Numbered from the stretch's first letter, positions 30,115 to 41,474 are shown. The stretch: 64,000 nt of DNA from Flavobacteriales bacterium (GCA_013205245.1 JABMNH010000016.1:1-64000), one strand, 5' to 3'. The notes: generated from the letters alone by a model not told the origin. Numbers and translations: made by a program.

Positions 30115-31275
30115 ATGCCTAGATATCATACCTTAGGTAAAATTCCACCTAAACGCCATACCGTTTTTAAAAATAACAAAGGCGATTTTTATTACGAAGA
30201 ACTTTTTGGAACCGTTGGTTTTGATGGCATGTCGTCATTATTGTATCACACGCAAAGACCGACACAAGTAAAAGATATTTTAGAGTCTTACGATGTAACG
30301 CCTAAAATAGCCGTGGCTAAAAACATGAAATCTTTAAGCCTTAACGGATTTAAAGTACCCGCTAAAGCCGATTTTTTAGAAAGCCGTCATGCTGTTTTAG
30401 TCAACAGTGATTGTCAGATAATTTTGGCTGCACCAAAAAAATCATTAACCGATTATTTTTATAAAAACACCGATTCAGACGAGGTGATTTTCATCCATAA
30501 AGGCACAGGTAAACTGCGTACTTTTTTAGGGAATATCGATTTTAAATACGGCGACTATTTGGTTATTCCACGTGGTATGATTTACCAAATTGACTTTGAT
30601 ACAGAAGATAATCGTTTGTTTATAGTAGAATCTAAAAGTCCAGTTTATACGCCTAAAAACTATCGCAATTGGTTTGGGCAACATTTAGAACATGCGCCTT
30701 TTTGCGAGCGCGATATGCATCCGCCAAGTGCCTTAGAAACCTTTAATCAGAAAGGAGATTTTTTATTAAAAGTTAAAAAGCAAGATGCCATGCATCAATA
30801 TGTTTATGCCTATCATCCGTTTAGCGTGGTTGGATGGGATGGTTATAACTATCCTTATAAATTTTCTATTCACGATTTCGAACCGATAACAGGACGTGTT
30901 CATTTGCCACCGCCCATTCATCAAACTTTTGAAGCGGCTGGATTCGTGATTTGTTCTTTTGTACCTCGTTTATACGATTACCATCCAGATGCAATTCCTG
31001 CACCTTACAATCATAGCAATATAGATTCCGATGAGGTTTTGTATTATGTAGATGGCGATTTTATGAGTCGGAATAATATAGAAAAAGGACAAATAACATT
31101 ACATCCGGCGGGTATTCCGCACGGACCACATCCTGGTGCTATGGAACGCAGTATCGGCAAAAAAGAAACCCAAGAACTGGCTGTAATGGTTGATACTTTT
31201 AAACCTTTAATGATGACAGAGACGGCTGTACAAATTCAAAATGAAGATTATTATAAGTCTTGGTTGGAAGATTAA
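30115..31275 (+). CDS. hmgA: Homogentisate 1,2-dioxygenase
   Basis: Cupin fold; HLPPPIHQTFEAAGFVICSFVPR; HPAGIPHGPHPGA; adjacent to HPPD. Confidence 0.92.
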   Translation: MPRYHTLGKIPPKRHTVFKNNKGDFYYEELFGTVGFDGMSSLLYHTQRPTQVKDILESYDVTPKIAVAKNMKSLSLNGFKVPAKADFLESRHAVLVNSDCQIILAAPKKSLTDYFYKNTDSDEVIFIHKGTGKLRTFLGNIDFKYGDYLVIPRGMIYQIDFDTEDNRLFIVESKSPVYTPKNYRNWFGQHLEHAPFCERDMHPPSALETFNQKGDFLLKVKKQDAMHQYVYAYHPFSVVGWDGYNYPYKFSIHDFEPITGRVHLPPPIHQTFEAAGFVICSFVPRLYDYHPDAIPAPYNHSNIDSDEVLYYVDGDFMSRNNIEKGQITLHPAGIPHGPHPGAMERSIGKKETQELAVMVDTFKPLMMTETAVQIQNEDYYKSWLED

Positions 31276-31349
31276 TCAGATAATATAAAATAAAAATAAT
31301 TTTTAATTGGCTTATTTTAGAATTGGCTAATTATCTAATTTAATACACA

Positions 31350-32507
31350 ATGAGTAAATTAAAAAACGTAGAATACGGATTAGAAAAAATATTTGAAGGG
31401 GCACAAGATTTCTTACCTCTTTTAGGGACAGATTATGTTGAGTTCTATGTAGGTAATGCCAAGCAGTCTGCCCACTTTTATAAAACGGCTTTTGGATTTC
31501 AATCGCATGCCTATAAAGGTTTAGAAACGGGCTGTAAAGATTATGCCTCTTATGTGTTAACTCAAGATAAAATTAAATTGGTTTTAACAACACCTTTACA
31601 TTCTAATTCACCAATAAATGATCATTTAGCAAAACACGGTGATGGTGTAAAAGTCATTGCTTTGTGGGTAGAAGATGCCACTAAAGCTTGGGAGGAAACC
31701 ACTAAACGAGACGCTAAATCATTTATGAAACCAACTGTAGAAAAAGATAGTGATGGCGAGGTTGTCCGATCTGGAATTCACACTTACGGTGATGTTGTTC
31801 ATATTTTTGTAGAGCGCAAAAATTATAAAGGACAATTTTTACCGGGTTATAAAAAATGGGAATCAGATTATAATCCAACATCGGTAGGTTTAAAATTTAT
31901 TGACCACATGGTAGGAAACGTAGGTTGGGGAGAAATGGACCTTTGGGTTAAGTGGTATGAAGATGTGATGGGATTTGTTAACTTTTTATCATTCGACGAT
32001 AAACAAATTCACACAGAATACTCCGCTTTAATGAGTAAGGTGATGAGCAACGGAAACGGGCGCATAAAATTTCCAATTAATGAGCCCGCAAAAGCTGCCA
32101 AAAAATCGCAGATTGAAGAATATTTAGATTTTTATGAAGATTCTGGAGCGCAACATATTGCTGTTGCAACCGATGATATTATAGAAACCGTAAAACAATT
32201 AAGAGAAAGAGGCGTTGAGTTTTTACCTGCACCTCCAAAAGCATATTACGATGATATTCCTAACCGACTTGGTGTACATATGAAAATAATGCACGAAGAT
32301 ATAGATGCTTTAAGACGTTTATCAATATTGGTAGATGCCGATGAGGAAGGCTATTTATTGCAAATCTTTACCAAACCTGTAGAAGATAGGCCTACATTAT
32401 TTTTTGAAATTATTCAAAGAATGGGGGCTAAAGGATTTGGCGCAGGTAATTTTAAAGCCTTGTTTGAATCTATAGAAAGAGAGCAAGAATTGCGCGGGAC
32501 GTTGTAA
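31350..32507 (+). CDS. hppD: 4-hydroxyphenylpyruvate dioxygenase
   Basis: VOC fold; VEFYVGNAKQSAHFY, FIDHMVGNV, GAQHIAVATDDI, LLQIFTKP. Confidence 0.95.
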   Translation: MSKLKNVEYGLEKIFEGAQDFLPLLGTDYVEFYVGNAKQSAHFYKTAFGFQSHAYKGLETGCKDYASYVLTQDKIKLVLTTPLHSNSPINDHLAKHGDGVKVIALWVEDATKAWEETTKRDAKSFMKPTVEKDSDGEVVRSGIHTYGDVVHIFVERKNYKGQFLPGYKKWESDYNPTSVGLKFIDHMVGNVGWGEMDLWVKWYEDVMGFVNFLSFDDKQIHTEYSALMSKVMSNGNGRIKFPINEPAKAAKKSQIEEYLDFYEDSGAQHIAVATDDIIETVKQLRERGVEFLPAPPKAYYDDIPNRLGVHMKIMHEDIDALRRLSILVDADEEGYLLQIFTKPVEDRPTLFFEIIQRMGAKGFGAGNFKALFESIEREQELRGTL

Positions 32508-32517
32508 CTAATTTTAT

Positions 32518-32554
32518 GTCATCCTGAGAGCCCCGATTATTCGGGAGAAGGGTA
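32518..32554. repeat. Dispersed intergenic repeat (gtcatcctgag...cgattattcgggagaagggt)
   Basis: Same leading motif gtcaycctgag and agaaggg end as 58902-58930. Confidence 0.5.
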
Positions 32555-32569
32555 TAAAAAAATAGGTTA

Positions 32570-32610
32570 AGAAAACCACAAAGTCATTTAACTTTGCGGT
32601 TTTCTTTTTT
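32570..32610 (+). terminator. Intrinsic terminator after hppD
   Basis: agaaaaccacaaagt-catttaa-ctttgcggttttcttttt. Confidence 0.85.
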
Positions 32611-32684
32611 ACAAACCCAAATCTTTTAATATCAAAGGCTTAATACTTCAATAATTTTCATACTTTTATACAAAGCTTAAAAGT

Positions 32685-34223
32685 ATGCTCGCAAAAGTTT
32701 ATGGCGGCGCGGTTTTTGGCGTCGAGGCAACCACCATCACGGTCGAAGTAAATATTGATAAAGGCATTGGCTACCATCTTGTCGGTTTGCCCGATAACGC
32801 TATTAAAGAGAGCAGTTATCGTATTTCTGCAGCTTTAAAAAACAATGGCTATGTATTCCCTGGTAAAAAAATCACCATCAATATGGCGCCAGCCGATTTA
32901 CGCAAAGAAGGCTCGGCATACGATTTAACTTTGGCTGTGGGAATTTTATCGGCTTCAAGCCAGATAAAAGCAGACAATCTCGATAAATATATTATTATGG
33001 GTGAGTTGTCTCTTGACGGAGGTCTGCAACCTTTTAAAGGTGCTTTGCCTATGGCTATAAAAGCGCGAGACGATGGGTTTAAAGGTTTTATTTTGCCCAA
33101 ACAAAACGCTATGGAAGCTGCCATTGTTGATAAATTAGAAATTTATGCTGTAGAAAACATCAATGAAGTGATTTCCTTTTTTAAGGACCCAACATCTTTA
33201 AAACCTTTAGTCGTCGATACCCGAAAGCAGTTTTATGAAAATTTAGAACATCCCGAATTCGATTTCTCTGATGTCAAAGGACAAGAATCTATAAAACGCT
33301 GTATGGAAATCGCAGCAGCAGGTGGGCATAATGTTATTTTAATTGGCCCTCCCGGAAGTGGAAAAACAATGTTGGCAAAACGATTGCCTACTATTTTACC
33401 GCCTATGACGCTTCAAGAGGCTTTAGAAACCACAAAGATTCATTCGGTTGTGGGACGCGTCAAAGAAAATGTGGGATTGATGAGTCAGCGGCCATTTAGA
33501 TCGCCCCACCATACAATTTCTGATGTAGCTCTCGTTGGCGGTGGTGCCTATCCACAACCCGGAGAAATTTCCTTATCGCATAATGGCGTATTGTTTTTAG
33601 ATGAGTTACCTGAATTTAAACGGACAGTTTTAGAAGTAATGCGACAACCTTTAGAAGACCGTGAGGTCACTATTTCGCGTGCAAAATTTACGGTTACTTA
33701 TCCGTGCAGTATTATGTTGGTGGCAAGTATGAATCCGAGTCCGAGTGGTTATTTTGCCGATGATGAAAAAGCCTTGTCAACATCACCACAAGAAATGCAA
33801 CGCTATTTAAGTAAAATATCTGGACCACTATTAGATCGCATAGATATTCATATAGAAGTGCAGCCCGTTCCGTTTGAAAAACTATCCGAAGAGCGGAAAG
33901 GAGAATCGAGTAAAATCATTAGAGATCGCGTAATTAAAGCCAGAGAAATACAAACTGAACGTTTTAAAGCAAACAAAAATGTGCATTATAATGCGCAGAT
34001 GAGCGTTAAGCAAATTCGCAAGTATTGTGCTTTAGATGCCGAAAGTATGAATTTACTAAAAATAGCCATGGAGCGTTTGGGTTTGTCGGCCAGAGCTTAT
34101 GACCGTATTTTAAAAGTATCGCGTAGTATTGCCGATTTAGAAGCCTCAGAAATTATTACACCAGATCATATTTCGGAAGCTATTCAATACCGCAGTTTGG
34201 ATAGAGAAGGGTGGTTGGGGTAA
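32685..34223 (+). CDS. YifB/ComM family Mg-chelatase-like AAA ATPase
   Basis: [48 protein letters not shown]. Confidence 0.95.
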   Translation: MLAKVYGGAVFGVEATTITVEVNIDKGIGYHLVGLPDNAIKESSYRISAALKNNGYVFPGKKITINMAPADLRKEGSAYDLTLAVGILSASSQIKADNLDKYIIMGELSLDGGLQPFKGALPMAIKARDDGFKGFILPKQNAMEAAIVDKLEIYAVENINEVISFFKDPTSLKPLVVDTRKQFYENLEHPEFDFSDVKGQESIKRCMEIAAAGGHNVILIGPPGSGKTMLAKRLPTILPPMTLQEALETTKIHSVVGRVKENVGLMSQRPFRSPHHTISDVALVGGGAYPQPGEISLSHNGVLFLDELPEFKRTVLEVMRQPLEDREVTISRAKFTVTYPCSIMLVASMNPSPSGYFADDEKALSTSPQEMQRYLSKISGPLLDRIDIHIEVQPVPFEKLSEERKGESSKIIRDRVIKAREIQTERFKANKNVHYNAQMSVKQIRKYCALDAESMNLLKIAMERLGLSARAYDRILKVSRSIADLEASEIITPDHISEAIQYRSLDREGWLG

Positions 34224-34289
34224 AATAAGTTAAAGGAGCAATGTGGTGTTTTGAAAAAAAATACCTTTGTAATACTGTTTAAATTTCTT

Positions 34290-34901
34290 TTATTTTGAAA
34301 CGTTAACAGAGGCTTCAATTAATACATCATCCCACGTTTTACTAATGCCATCTTTGCCTTTATGTTGGTCAAAACAGGCTTTTATTAATGATTCAAACGC
34401 ATCTCCAATATTCCAATCTGGTAAAGACATTACGCCTTTAAAATTGATGGTATTCCCATCGGATGTGAAAGTTAGGGGAAGACTTTTTGTTACACCATTC
34501 ATTACAACCTCAAGAGAACCCATATTATCTCCATCTACTTGAATAGTACCAGTTAGCAAACTGGTACTTGCCATAACGCCAAAAAATAATTTTTTTAGTT
34601 TACCGTCGCGTTCTTCGTTTTTGCTAAAAATACTGCTTACGGGAATGCTAAATTCTAAATTATTTAATGCCGATTGAGGTGTTTTACCCCCAACTGATTT
34701 AGTGATGTTAACAATATTAAAAACGCCGCTAACGGGTAATTTATCAGTAGTTTTATAAGCGGTCCATTTTACAGTTGCTGTAGAATCTACAACTTTGTAA
34801 ATACCCTCAACAGATTTAGTTTTATCCTTTTGAGATTTTTTACAAGCTTCAAAACTAAATAATATGAAAAAGCTTAAGATAAATATGATTCCTTTTCTCA
34901 T
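34290..34901 (-). CDS. YceI family lipoprotein
   Basis: Lipobox SFEACKKS; ATVKWTAYKTTDKLPVSGVF. Confidence 0.75.
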   Translation of the reverse strand: MRKGIIFILSFFILFSFEACKKSQKDKTKSVEGIYKVVDSTATVKWTAYKTTDKLPVSGVFNIVNITKSVGGKTPQSALNNLEFSIPVSSIFSKNEERDGKLKKLFFGVMASTSLLTGTIQVDGDNMGSLEVVMNGVTKSLPLTFTSDGNTINFKGVMSLPDWNIGDAFESLIKACFDQHKGKDGISKTWDDVLIEASVNVSK

Positions 34902-34908
34902 TGTGTTT

Positions 34909-35187
34909 TTATTCTATTTTTTCTTTAGTTATGGCTTCTACAATGTTTATGTATTCTTCTTTAGATTCTTTTATAGATACACCTTTAAGTTGCATCCAAG
35001 CATTAAATTTAAAAGCATTTCTCACATCTCTTTCATGCGATTTACTTGAAAATCTAGGACTGTCTTTAGTGGCCAATTTGTAATAGGCATATAAACGCAA
35101 CATAATGTCTGGTGGTAAATCGCTTTGATCAATTTTTGAAGCTTTTTGATAAGCAATTTCAAACCTTTCTTTTAGACTTTTCATCAA
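34909..35187 (-). CDS. Acyl-CoA-binding protein
   Basis: RLYAYYKLATKDS..., FKFNAWMQLKGVSIKESKEEYI. Confidence 0.88.
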   Translation of the reverse strand: MMKSLKERFEIAYQKASKIDQSDLPPDIMLRLYAYYKLATKDSPRFSSKSHERDVRNAFKFNAWMQLKGVSIKESKEEYINIVEAITKEKIE

Positions 35188-35834
35188 ATACTGGCAATTA
35201 TAGTTTCGCCACCAACAGCTTTGTCGTTTAAAGAAACATTAATTTTCATGTCCAAAGGTAAAAAAATATCGATACGCGATCCAAATTTAATAAATCCGGC
35301 ATCTTCACCTTGTACGACGGGCATGTCAACTTTGGCGTAATTTACGATGCGCCTAGCTACAGCACCTGCTATTTGGCGGTATAAAATTGAGCCAACTGTT
35401 TTATTTTCAACCACAATTGTGGTGCGTTCGTTTTCTGTAGAAGATTTGGGATGCCAAGCTACCAAGTATTTTCCTGGGTGGTATTTACTGTATTTCACTT
35501 TGCCTCCTGCCGGATATCTGGTTACGTGAACATTTAAAGGCGACATAAATATGGATATTTGACGTCTTTTATCTTTAAAATATTCTGGTTCAAAAACTTC
35601 TTCAATCACAACTATTTTGCCATCCGCTGGAGCGATAATTTGAGAATCGTTTAAAAGTGTATTTCTGTTGGGATTTCTAAAAAATTGAAGTACTAATAAA
35701 AAACAAATCAGCACAAAAACTTCAGTAATTTTTAAGATTAATAGATTGCTTATAAAGTTATCGGCTAACAGAATGCTTGCTACGGTTAACATTCCTGCGA
35801 TACTGATAATTTTAAATCCTTCTTTGTGAAACAT
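35184..35834 (-). CDS. psd: Phosphatidylserine decarboxylase
   Basis: APADGKIVVIEEV, VHVTRYPAGGKV, FIKFGSRIDIFLP. Confidence 0.92.
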   Translation of the reverse strand: MFHKEGFKIISIAGMLTVASILLADNFISNLLILKITEVFVLICFLLVLQFFRNPNRNTLLNDSQIIAPADGKIVVIEEVFEPEYFKDKRRQISIFMSPLNVHVTRYPAGGKVKYSKYHPGKYLVAWHPKSSTENERTTIVVENKTVGSILYRQIAGAVARRIVNYAKVDMPVVQGEDAGFIKFGSRIDIFLPLDMKINVSLNDKAVGGETIIASI

Positions 35835-35840
35835 GAGTTA

Positions 35841-36620
35841 TTAAACGAGTTGTAAAAATAAGTAAACAAATGGAGCCACCAAAATAAGACTGTCAAGGCG
35901 GTCTAAAAAGCCACCATGGCCAGGTATGACATTAGCGCTGTCTTTAACATTTGCGAGACGTTTGAATTTAGATTCAACCAAATCTCCCATAACGGCAAAA
36001 AGGCCAGTGATATTGGCTAAAATAAACCAATGAAGCATATTCAAATTTGGATAATATATAGAAATGATATACGCCATAATATTTGTGGCTACAATACCAC
36101 CAATAAATCCTTCAATAGTTTTGTTAGGCGAAATACGCTCAATAAGTTTGTGTTTACCAATACTTTTGCCAACAATATATGCAAACGAATCATTGGTCCA
36201 AATAAAAATAAATACTGCAATAATTATTGTTGCATCATAACTACCATGAGAAAATGGAATCCGTAATAATAATCCAAATGGTAAAATAATATATATGGTG
36301 CTTAAGAAAAAGTTACTAATATCTTCTTTCGATATTTTTTCGTTGATAAAATAATTTACAAAAGGAATAACAACACTTATTATAGTAAAGGTGTAAATAA
36401 TATATCCGGGAAGATAATCGGTAAAACTAAAAAACAACAAAATAGCAATGACAAAAATCCATTTTTTAGAGAATTTTATAAGCTTGCTAAATTCTTTTAA
36501 GCATAAAAGCATAATAATAAAAAAGACAACATAAAACGTATGTTTAGAATAATAAGTGCTAGATAATAATGTGGCTGCATATATTAAACCAAAAATAGCA
36601 CGCGTAAAAAATTCTTTCAT
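35841..36620 (-). CDS. cdsA: Phosphatidate cytidylyltransferase
   Basis: ISPNKTIEGFIGG and ADVKDSANVIPGHGGFLDRLDS-type CDS signature (NVKDSANVIPGHGGFLDRLDSL). Confidence 0.95.
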   Translation of the reverse strand: MKEFFTRAIFGLIYAATLLSSTYYSKHTFYVVFFIIMLLCLKEFSKLIKFSKKWIFVIAILLFFSFTDYLPGYIIYTFTIISVVIPFVNYFINEKISKEDISNFFLSTIYIILPFGLLLRIPFSHGSYDATIIIAVFIFIWTNDSFAYIVGKSIGKHKLIERISPNKTIEGFIGGIVATNIMAYIISIYYPNLNMLHWFILANITGLFAVMGDLVESKFKRLANVKDSANVIPGHGGFLDRLDSLILVAPFVYLFLQLV

Positions 36621-36623
36621 ATG

Positions 36624-37214
36624 TTAAAGGTCTTCTAGTAAGAGTAAATATAATTGCTTTGTGTTGTTGTTGCCGTAGTTCATAAAATCGTCAGATTCGT
36701 TAAGAGGATTATAACTTTTAATGGCAGCTATATTACTAGGGATGCAGTTTTTTGGATAACGATTTTTCACGCCTGTTAAGCTTTCGCCTTTATTATGAAC
36801 AAGCTGACTTGTTTTTGCAAACACAATAAAATTTTGTGGAAAAATAGGAAGTAGGTGTTCTTTTAATTGCTTTGAAGAAAATAATATACTTCCATCTTCG
36901 GCAATTAAATGTTCACATTTGGTAATAAAGCAATCGCAATTTGCAATATCATTGCTTGTGCTTAGACTTAAATTCTGTGTTAATTTGTTGAGTTTTTCAG
37001 AAAAAATTAAAGGCTTTTGCCACGTTTCTAATTCTAAGATATTTAATAAATTTTCGATTATCTCTTCTTTAGTTTGACAATAAAGAAAACGGCCTCCTTT
37101 ATCAATAAAGTTTTTTACAAATAAATCATCTAAAGACAGGTTTTGAGAATGCGCTGTCTTTACATCGGTTTTTTGAGGAGGTTGTGTTTTAAAAATCTTC
37201 TTAAAAAAATTCAT
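36624..37214 (-). CDS. LUD domain protein (LutC/YkgG-like)
   Basis: IAEDGSILFSSKQ, IVFAKTSQLV; position between cdsA and ftsH. Confidence 0.7.
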   Translation of the reverse strand: MNFFKKIFKTQPPQKTDVKTAHSQNLSLDDLFVKNFIDKGGRFLYCQTKEEIIENLLNILELETWQKPLIFSEKLNKLTQNLSLSTSNDIANCDCFITKCEHLIAEDGSILFSSKQLKEHLLPIFPQNFIVFAKTSQLVHNKGESLTGVKNRYPKNCIPSNIAAIKSYNPLNESDDFMNYGNNNTKQLYLLLLEDL

Positions 37215-37253
37215 AATTGGATTTAACCGTCCAAAAATACAAAAAACAAAATA

Positions 37254-39248
37254 CTAATCTGTCGTTTCTTCTTTATTTTCGCCTTTAACTTCCTCAGTAA
37301 TGTCTTCTATAGGCACAACTTTTTCTTCTTCCTCTTTTTTAAACGGACGTTCTCCAAAAATTCTTATTAGATCATCTCCAAAAATAACCTCTTTTTCTAA
37401 AAGTAAATCGGCCAAAGTTGTCAATTTGTCTTTATGTATATTTAAGATTTCAACGGCACGTTTGTATTGAATATCAATTATTTCATGAATTTCATTATCA
37501 ATAATTCGGGCAGTTTCTTCACTATATGGTTTTGTAAAGTTATAATCACCTTGTCCGCTAGAATCGTAATAAGTTATGTTTCCAATTTTTTTATTTAATC
37601 CATAAATGGTAACAATAGCACGGGCTTGTTTGGTAACTTTCTCTAAATCGTTTAGCGCACCAGTAGAAATTCTGTCGAAAATAACTTCCTCGGCAGCACG
37701 ACCACCAAGCGTAGCACACATTTCGTCAAGCATTTGCTCAGTTTCAACAATCATACGCTCTTCGGGCAGATACCAAGCAGCACCTAAGGATTGTCCTCTT
37801 GGAACGATGGTTACTTTAACCAATGGCGCGGCATGCTCTAACATCCAGCTTACTGTGGCATGACCTGCTTCGTGAAAAGCAATGGTGCGCTTTTCGCGTT
37901 TGGTCATTATTTTATTTTTCTTTTCTAAACCACCTACAATCCTGTCTACAGCATCTAAAAAATCTTGATGGTGAATGCCTTTTTTACCTTTTCTTGCAGC
38001 TATTAAAGCAGACTCGTTACAAACATTGGCAATATCGGCGCCAGAAAACCCTGGTGTTTGTTTAGAGAAGAAGTTAAGATCTACATCTTTGGCTAATTTT
38101 AAAGGCTTTACGTGCACTTTAAAAATAGCTTCGCGTTCACGAATATCTGGCAAGTCAACAAAAATCTGACGGTCAAATCTACCAGCGCGTAATAAGGCTT
38201 TGTCAAGCACATCTGCACGGTTGGTAGCGGCAACTACAATAACGTTAGTGTTTGTACCAAAACCATCCATTTCGGTTAAAAGTTGGTTTAATGTATTTTC
38301 GCGTTCGTCATTTCCACCAGTGATATTACTTTTACCTCTGGCACGACCAACGGCATCAATCTCATCGATAAATATAATTGAAGGCGATTTAGCAGCTGCT
38401 TGTTTAAACAAATCGCGTACACGCGATGCGCCTACACCTACAAACATTTCAACAAAATCTGAACCCGATAATGAGAAAAAAGGCACATCGGCTTCGCCAG
38501 CAACAGCTTTTGCTAGCAAGGTCTTCCCTGTACCTGGAGGGCCAACTAGTAAGGCACCTTTTGGAATCTTACCGCCAAGCGCGGTATATTTATCAGGGTT
38601 TTTAAGAAAATCTACAATTTCTTCTACTTCTTCTTTGGCGCCTTCTAATCCAGCAACATCTTTAAAAGATACTTTTACTTTGGTATTTTGATCGAATAAT
38701 TTGGCTTTAGATTTCCCTATGCTAAATATTTGACCACCGCCACCACCAGCACCACCGCCAGACATACGTTTCATAAAAAACAACCAAATGAGTATCAAAA
38801 ATATAAATGGCGCATACATTAAAAGAGTGTCAAAAATATCGGTTTGAGCGTCGTATTTAATGTCAAAATCTAAGTTGTATTTTGCTTGACTTGCTTTTAA
38901 AGTATTTTCAAAATTTTGTAAATCACCTATTTGATATTGAAATATGGCGCTTGAGCTTGAGAAAAAAGGCGCTTCGGTTTGTTTTTTATAAGCCTCTTTC
39001 TGAAGCGCTTCTTTTTTTATAAATATTTGGGCAATAGATTTGTTTACAATGACAATTTTTGAAACATCATTACTTTCTAAGATGGTTTGAAACTCTTTAC
39101 CTAAAATATTTTTAGTAGATAAATCGCCACCTCTAAATAGAAGAGAGCTTATAAATATAACGGCAACAATGCCATAAATCCAATTGATATTAAATTTTGG
39201 TTTTAAGTCTGGTATTTTATTGTTATTGGGGGTTTTCTTTTTCGCCAT
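37254..39248 (-). CDS. ftsH: ATP-dependent zinc metalloprotease FtsH
   Basis: GPPGTGKTLLAKAVAGEA, FHEAGHATVSW zinc motif, SRH. Confidence 0.97.
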   Translation of the reverse strand: MAKKKTPNNNKIPDLKPKFNINWIYGIVAVIFISSLLFRGGDLSTKNILGKEFQTILESNDVSKIVIVNKSIAQIFIKKEALQKEAYKKQTEAPFFSSSSAIFQYQIGDLQNFENTLKASQAKYNLDFDIKYDAQTDIFDTLLMYAPFIFLILIWLFFMKRMSGGGAGGGGGQIFSIGKSKAKLFDQNTKVKVSFKDVAGLEGAKEEVEEIVDFLKNPDKYTALGGKIPKGALLVGPPGTGKTLLAKAVAGEADVPFFSLSGSDFVEMFVGVGASRVRDLFKQAAAKSPSIIFIDEIDAVGRARGKSNITGGNDERENTLNQLLTEMDGFGTNTNVIVVAATNRADVLDKALLRAGRFDRQIFVDLPDIREREAIFKVHVKPLKLAKDVDLNFFSKQTPGFSGADIANVCNESALIAARKGKKGIHHQDFLDAVDRIVGGLEKKNKIMTKREKRTIAFHEAGHATVSWMLEHAAPLVKVTIVPRGQSLGAAWYLPEERMIVETEQMLDEMCATLGGRAAEEVIFDRISTGALNDLEKVTKQARAIVTIYGLNKKIGNITYYDSSGQGDYNFTKPYSEETARIIDNEIHEIIDIQYKRAVEILNIHKDKLTTLADLLLEKEVIFGDDLIRIFGERPFKKEEEEKVVPIEDITEEVKGENKEETTD

Positions 39249-39270
39249 TTTTTTTTGCTTGAAATATGAT

Positions 39271-39642
39271 TTAATAAGTTGAAGCTATTTCGATGATTTT
39301 TGCATCGCCCCAAAGATTTTCTATATCGTAGAATTCTCTTGTTTGTTTTTGAAAAACATGAACCACCACATGAACGTAGTCCATTAAAACCCAAGTGGCG
39401 TTATTTTCGCCTTCTGTATGCCAAGGTTTTTCTTTGAGTGTTTTACTTACTGTTTTTTGTATAGAACTTGCAATGGCATTTACTTGTGTGTTTGAAGTAC
39501 CGTCGCAAATTATAAAATAACTACAAATGGTATTTTCTAAATCTCTTAAATCTAGAATTTTTATATTTTCTCCTTTAACATCTTCTATTCCTTTTACTAC
39601 TAAGCTTATAAGCTGATCTTGATTGTTGTTTTTATCGGTCAT
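39271..39642 (-). CDS. rsfS: Ribosome silencing factor
   Basis: ICSYFIICDGTSNTQVNAIA, WVLMDYVHVVVHVF. Confidence 0.95.
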   Translation of the reverse strand: MTDKNNNQDQLISLVVKGIEDVKGENIKILDLRDLENTICSYFIICDGTSNTQVNAIASSIQKTVSKTLKEKPWHTEGENNATWVLMDYVHVVVHVFQKQTREFYDIENLWGDAKIIEIASTY

Positions 39643-39713
39643 CTAATCGATTTAATTTAAGATACAAATGTATTAATTTTTATTATTAAACTAACGTATA
39701 TTTGTTTATTGCT

Positions 39714-40448
39714 ATGTTTACAATTGTCAAACTTGATGCCACTAATTCTACCAATTCTTATTTAAAAGAGTGGGCTAAAAAAGCCGATGTTTCTCACGGT
39801 ACAGTTGTACTGGCAAAACATCAGGAATCTGGGCGTGGTCAATTGGGTGCTAAGTGGTTATCTGATAATGGTAAAAACCTTACTTTTAGTATTCTATATA
39901 AATTTTCTAATTTACAAATCACCGATCAGTTTTATTTAAATTGCGCTGTTTCTTTAGCTATATATGATGCGCTTCTTCCAATTATTGGGAAATCTTTAAC
40001 AGTAAAATGGCCAAACGACATAATGTCAGACGATAAAAAAATAGGCGGTATACTTATAGAAAACGCTGTCAAAAATGGTTATATATCACAATCAGTAATA
40101 GGCATAGGCCTAAATGTAAATCAAATTATTTTTTCGGATGAATTACCTGACGCCACTTCTTTAGCAATAATTACACAAAAAACATTCGACTTAGATTCGG
40201 TTCTAGATACTATTTTACAATCTTTGGAAAAAAAGCTAAAGCTTTTAGAATTGGGTCAATTTGCCGATTTAAACAGCGCATACCAAAATACACTATATCG
40301 GCGAAATATATTTTCGAAATTCAATGAAAAAAATAACACTTTTTTAGGAAAAATAATTGGTGTAACGATACAAGGTAAACTTCAAATACAATTAGAAAGT
40401 AACGAATTACGTGAATTTTCTTTAAAAGAAGTACAGTTTATTTTCTAG
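39714..40448 (+). CDS. birA: Biotin--[acetyl-CoA-carboxylase] ligase
   Basis: ESGRGQLGAKW, KWPNDIM, KIGGILIE. Confidence 0.93.
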   Translation: MFTIVKLDATNSTNSYLKEWAKKADVSHGTVVLAKHQESGRGQLGAKWLSDNGKNLTFSILYKFSNLQITDQFYLNCAVSLAIYDALLPIIGKSLTVKWPNDIMSDDKKIGGILIENAVKNGYISQSVIGIGLNVNQIIFSDELPDATSLAIITQKTFDLDSVLDTILQSLEKKLKLLELGQFADLNSAYQNTLYRRNIFSKFNEKNNTFLGKIIGVTIQGKLQIQLESNELREFSLKEVQFIF

Positions 40449-40834
40449 AGATCACTTAGATTTTCCGCTAGGGTATTGATGAATTTTTGAAGCGGATTTT
40501 TTATCATCATCGCCATCATTGGATTAAAATCACCATCAAACTTTAAGTTGATGCTAGCCGATGTTTCGTTTACTGATGCAATGTTTCCTGTTAGCGTAAA
40601 AGGAAATTTATCACTGGCACTTGCAAAAACGATTTTTGATGGTTTTTCGTTTTCATGCAATTTTAATTTGATGCTCGGCATCCCTTTAAGGGCAAAAATA
40701 AAAGCTTGGTCTAAGACTTCAAATTTATCTGTATTTTCGGGCATAATCGTTTCAAAATTTTGAACATCCATCAAAAAATCAAATAACTGATCTGCAGTTT
40801 TATTTACGTTTACAGTTGGGCTTTCTAAATTCAT
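40445..40834 (-). CDS. SRPBCC family protein
   Basis: 129 aa START-like: SPTVNVNKTADQLFDFLMDVQNFETIMP. Confidence 0.7.
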   Translation of the reverse strand: MNLESPTVNVNKTADQLFDFLMDVQNFETIMPENTDKFEVLDQAFIFALKGMPSIKLKLHENEKPSKIVFASASDKFPFTLTGNIASVNETSASINLKFDGDFNPMMAMMIKNPLQKFINTLAENLSDL

Positions 40835-40835
40835 A

Positions 40836-41474
40836 TTAATTCCATTTACTTGGGTTTAGACGCCATTTAATTAACGTCTCTAGATCTTCTTCTTCAATAT
40901 ATTTCGTGTCAATAGCTTGATTTATAAGATTTTCATAATCGCTTAAACAAGTCAAATCTACGTTAGCATTTTTAAAATTTTGAATCGCTTTTTCAAATCC
41001 GTATGAAAAAATAGCGACCATACCTTTAACATTTGCATCGGCATTTCTCAATGCTTCAACAGCGTTTAAACTGCTCATGCCAGTACTTATTAAATCTTCT
41101 ACAATAACAACGTTTTGACCTTTTTCTAAATGCCCTTCAATCTGATTCTGACGCCCATGCTTTTTGGCTTCGGGTCTTACATAAATAAAGGGAAGCCCCA
41201 ATTCTTCTGCAACTAAAACGCCAATGGCAATAGCACCTGTAGCTACACCTGCAATAACATCGGGTTTACCGTATTTTTCTTCTATTGCTTTGGCTAAATT
41301 TTGACGTAAAAAATTGCGAATTGAGATATAAGATAAAGTAATTCTATTGTCGCAATAAATAGGCGATTTCAATCCAGAAGCCCATGTAAATGGGTCGTTT
41401 GGTTGTAATTTAATTGCTTTTATTTGCAAGAGTAACTCAGCAGTTTTTTTTGCTGTATTTTTGTCTAAAATCAT
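40836..41474 (-). CDS. pyrE: Orotate phosphoribosyltransferase
   Basis: FTWASGLKSPIYCDNR, VVIVEDLISTGMSSL. Confidence 0.96.
   Translation of the reverse strand: MILDKNTAKKTAELLLQIKAIKLQPNDPFTWASGLKSPIYCDNRITLSYISIRNFLRQNLAKAIEEKYGKPDVIAGVATGAIAIGVLVAEELGLPFIYVRPEAKKHGRQNQIEGHLEKGQNVVIVEDLISTGMSSLNAVEALRNADANVKGMVAIFSYGFEKAIQNFKNANVDLTCLSDYENLINQAIDTKYIEEEDLETLIKWRLNPSKWN

Noticed and set aside
36030-36266. Plus-strand ORF inside cdsA
   Set aside because: Antisense to a well supported CdsA frame, no motif
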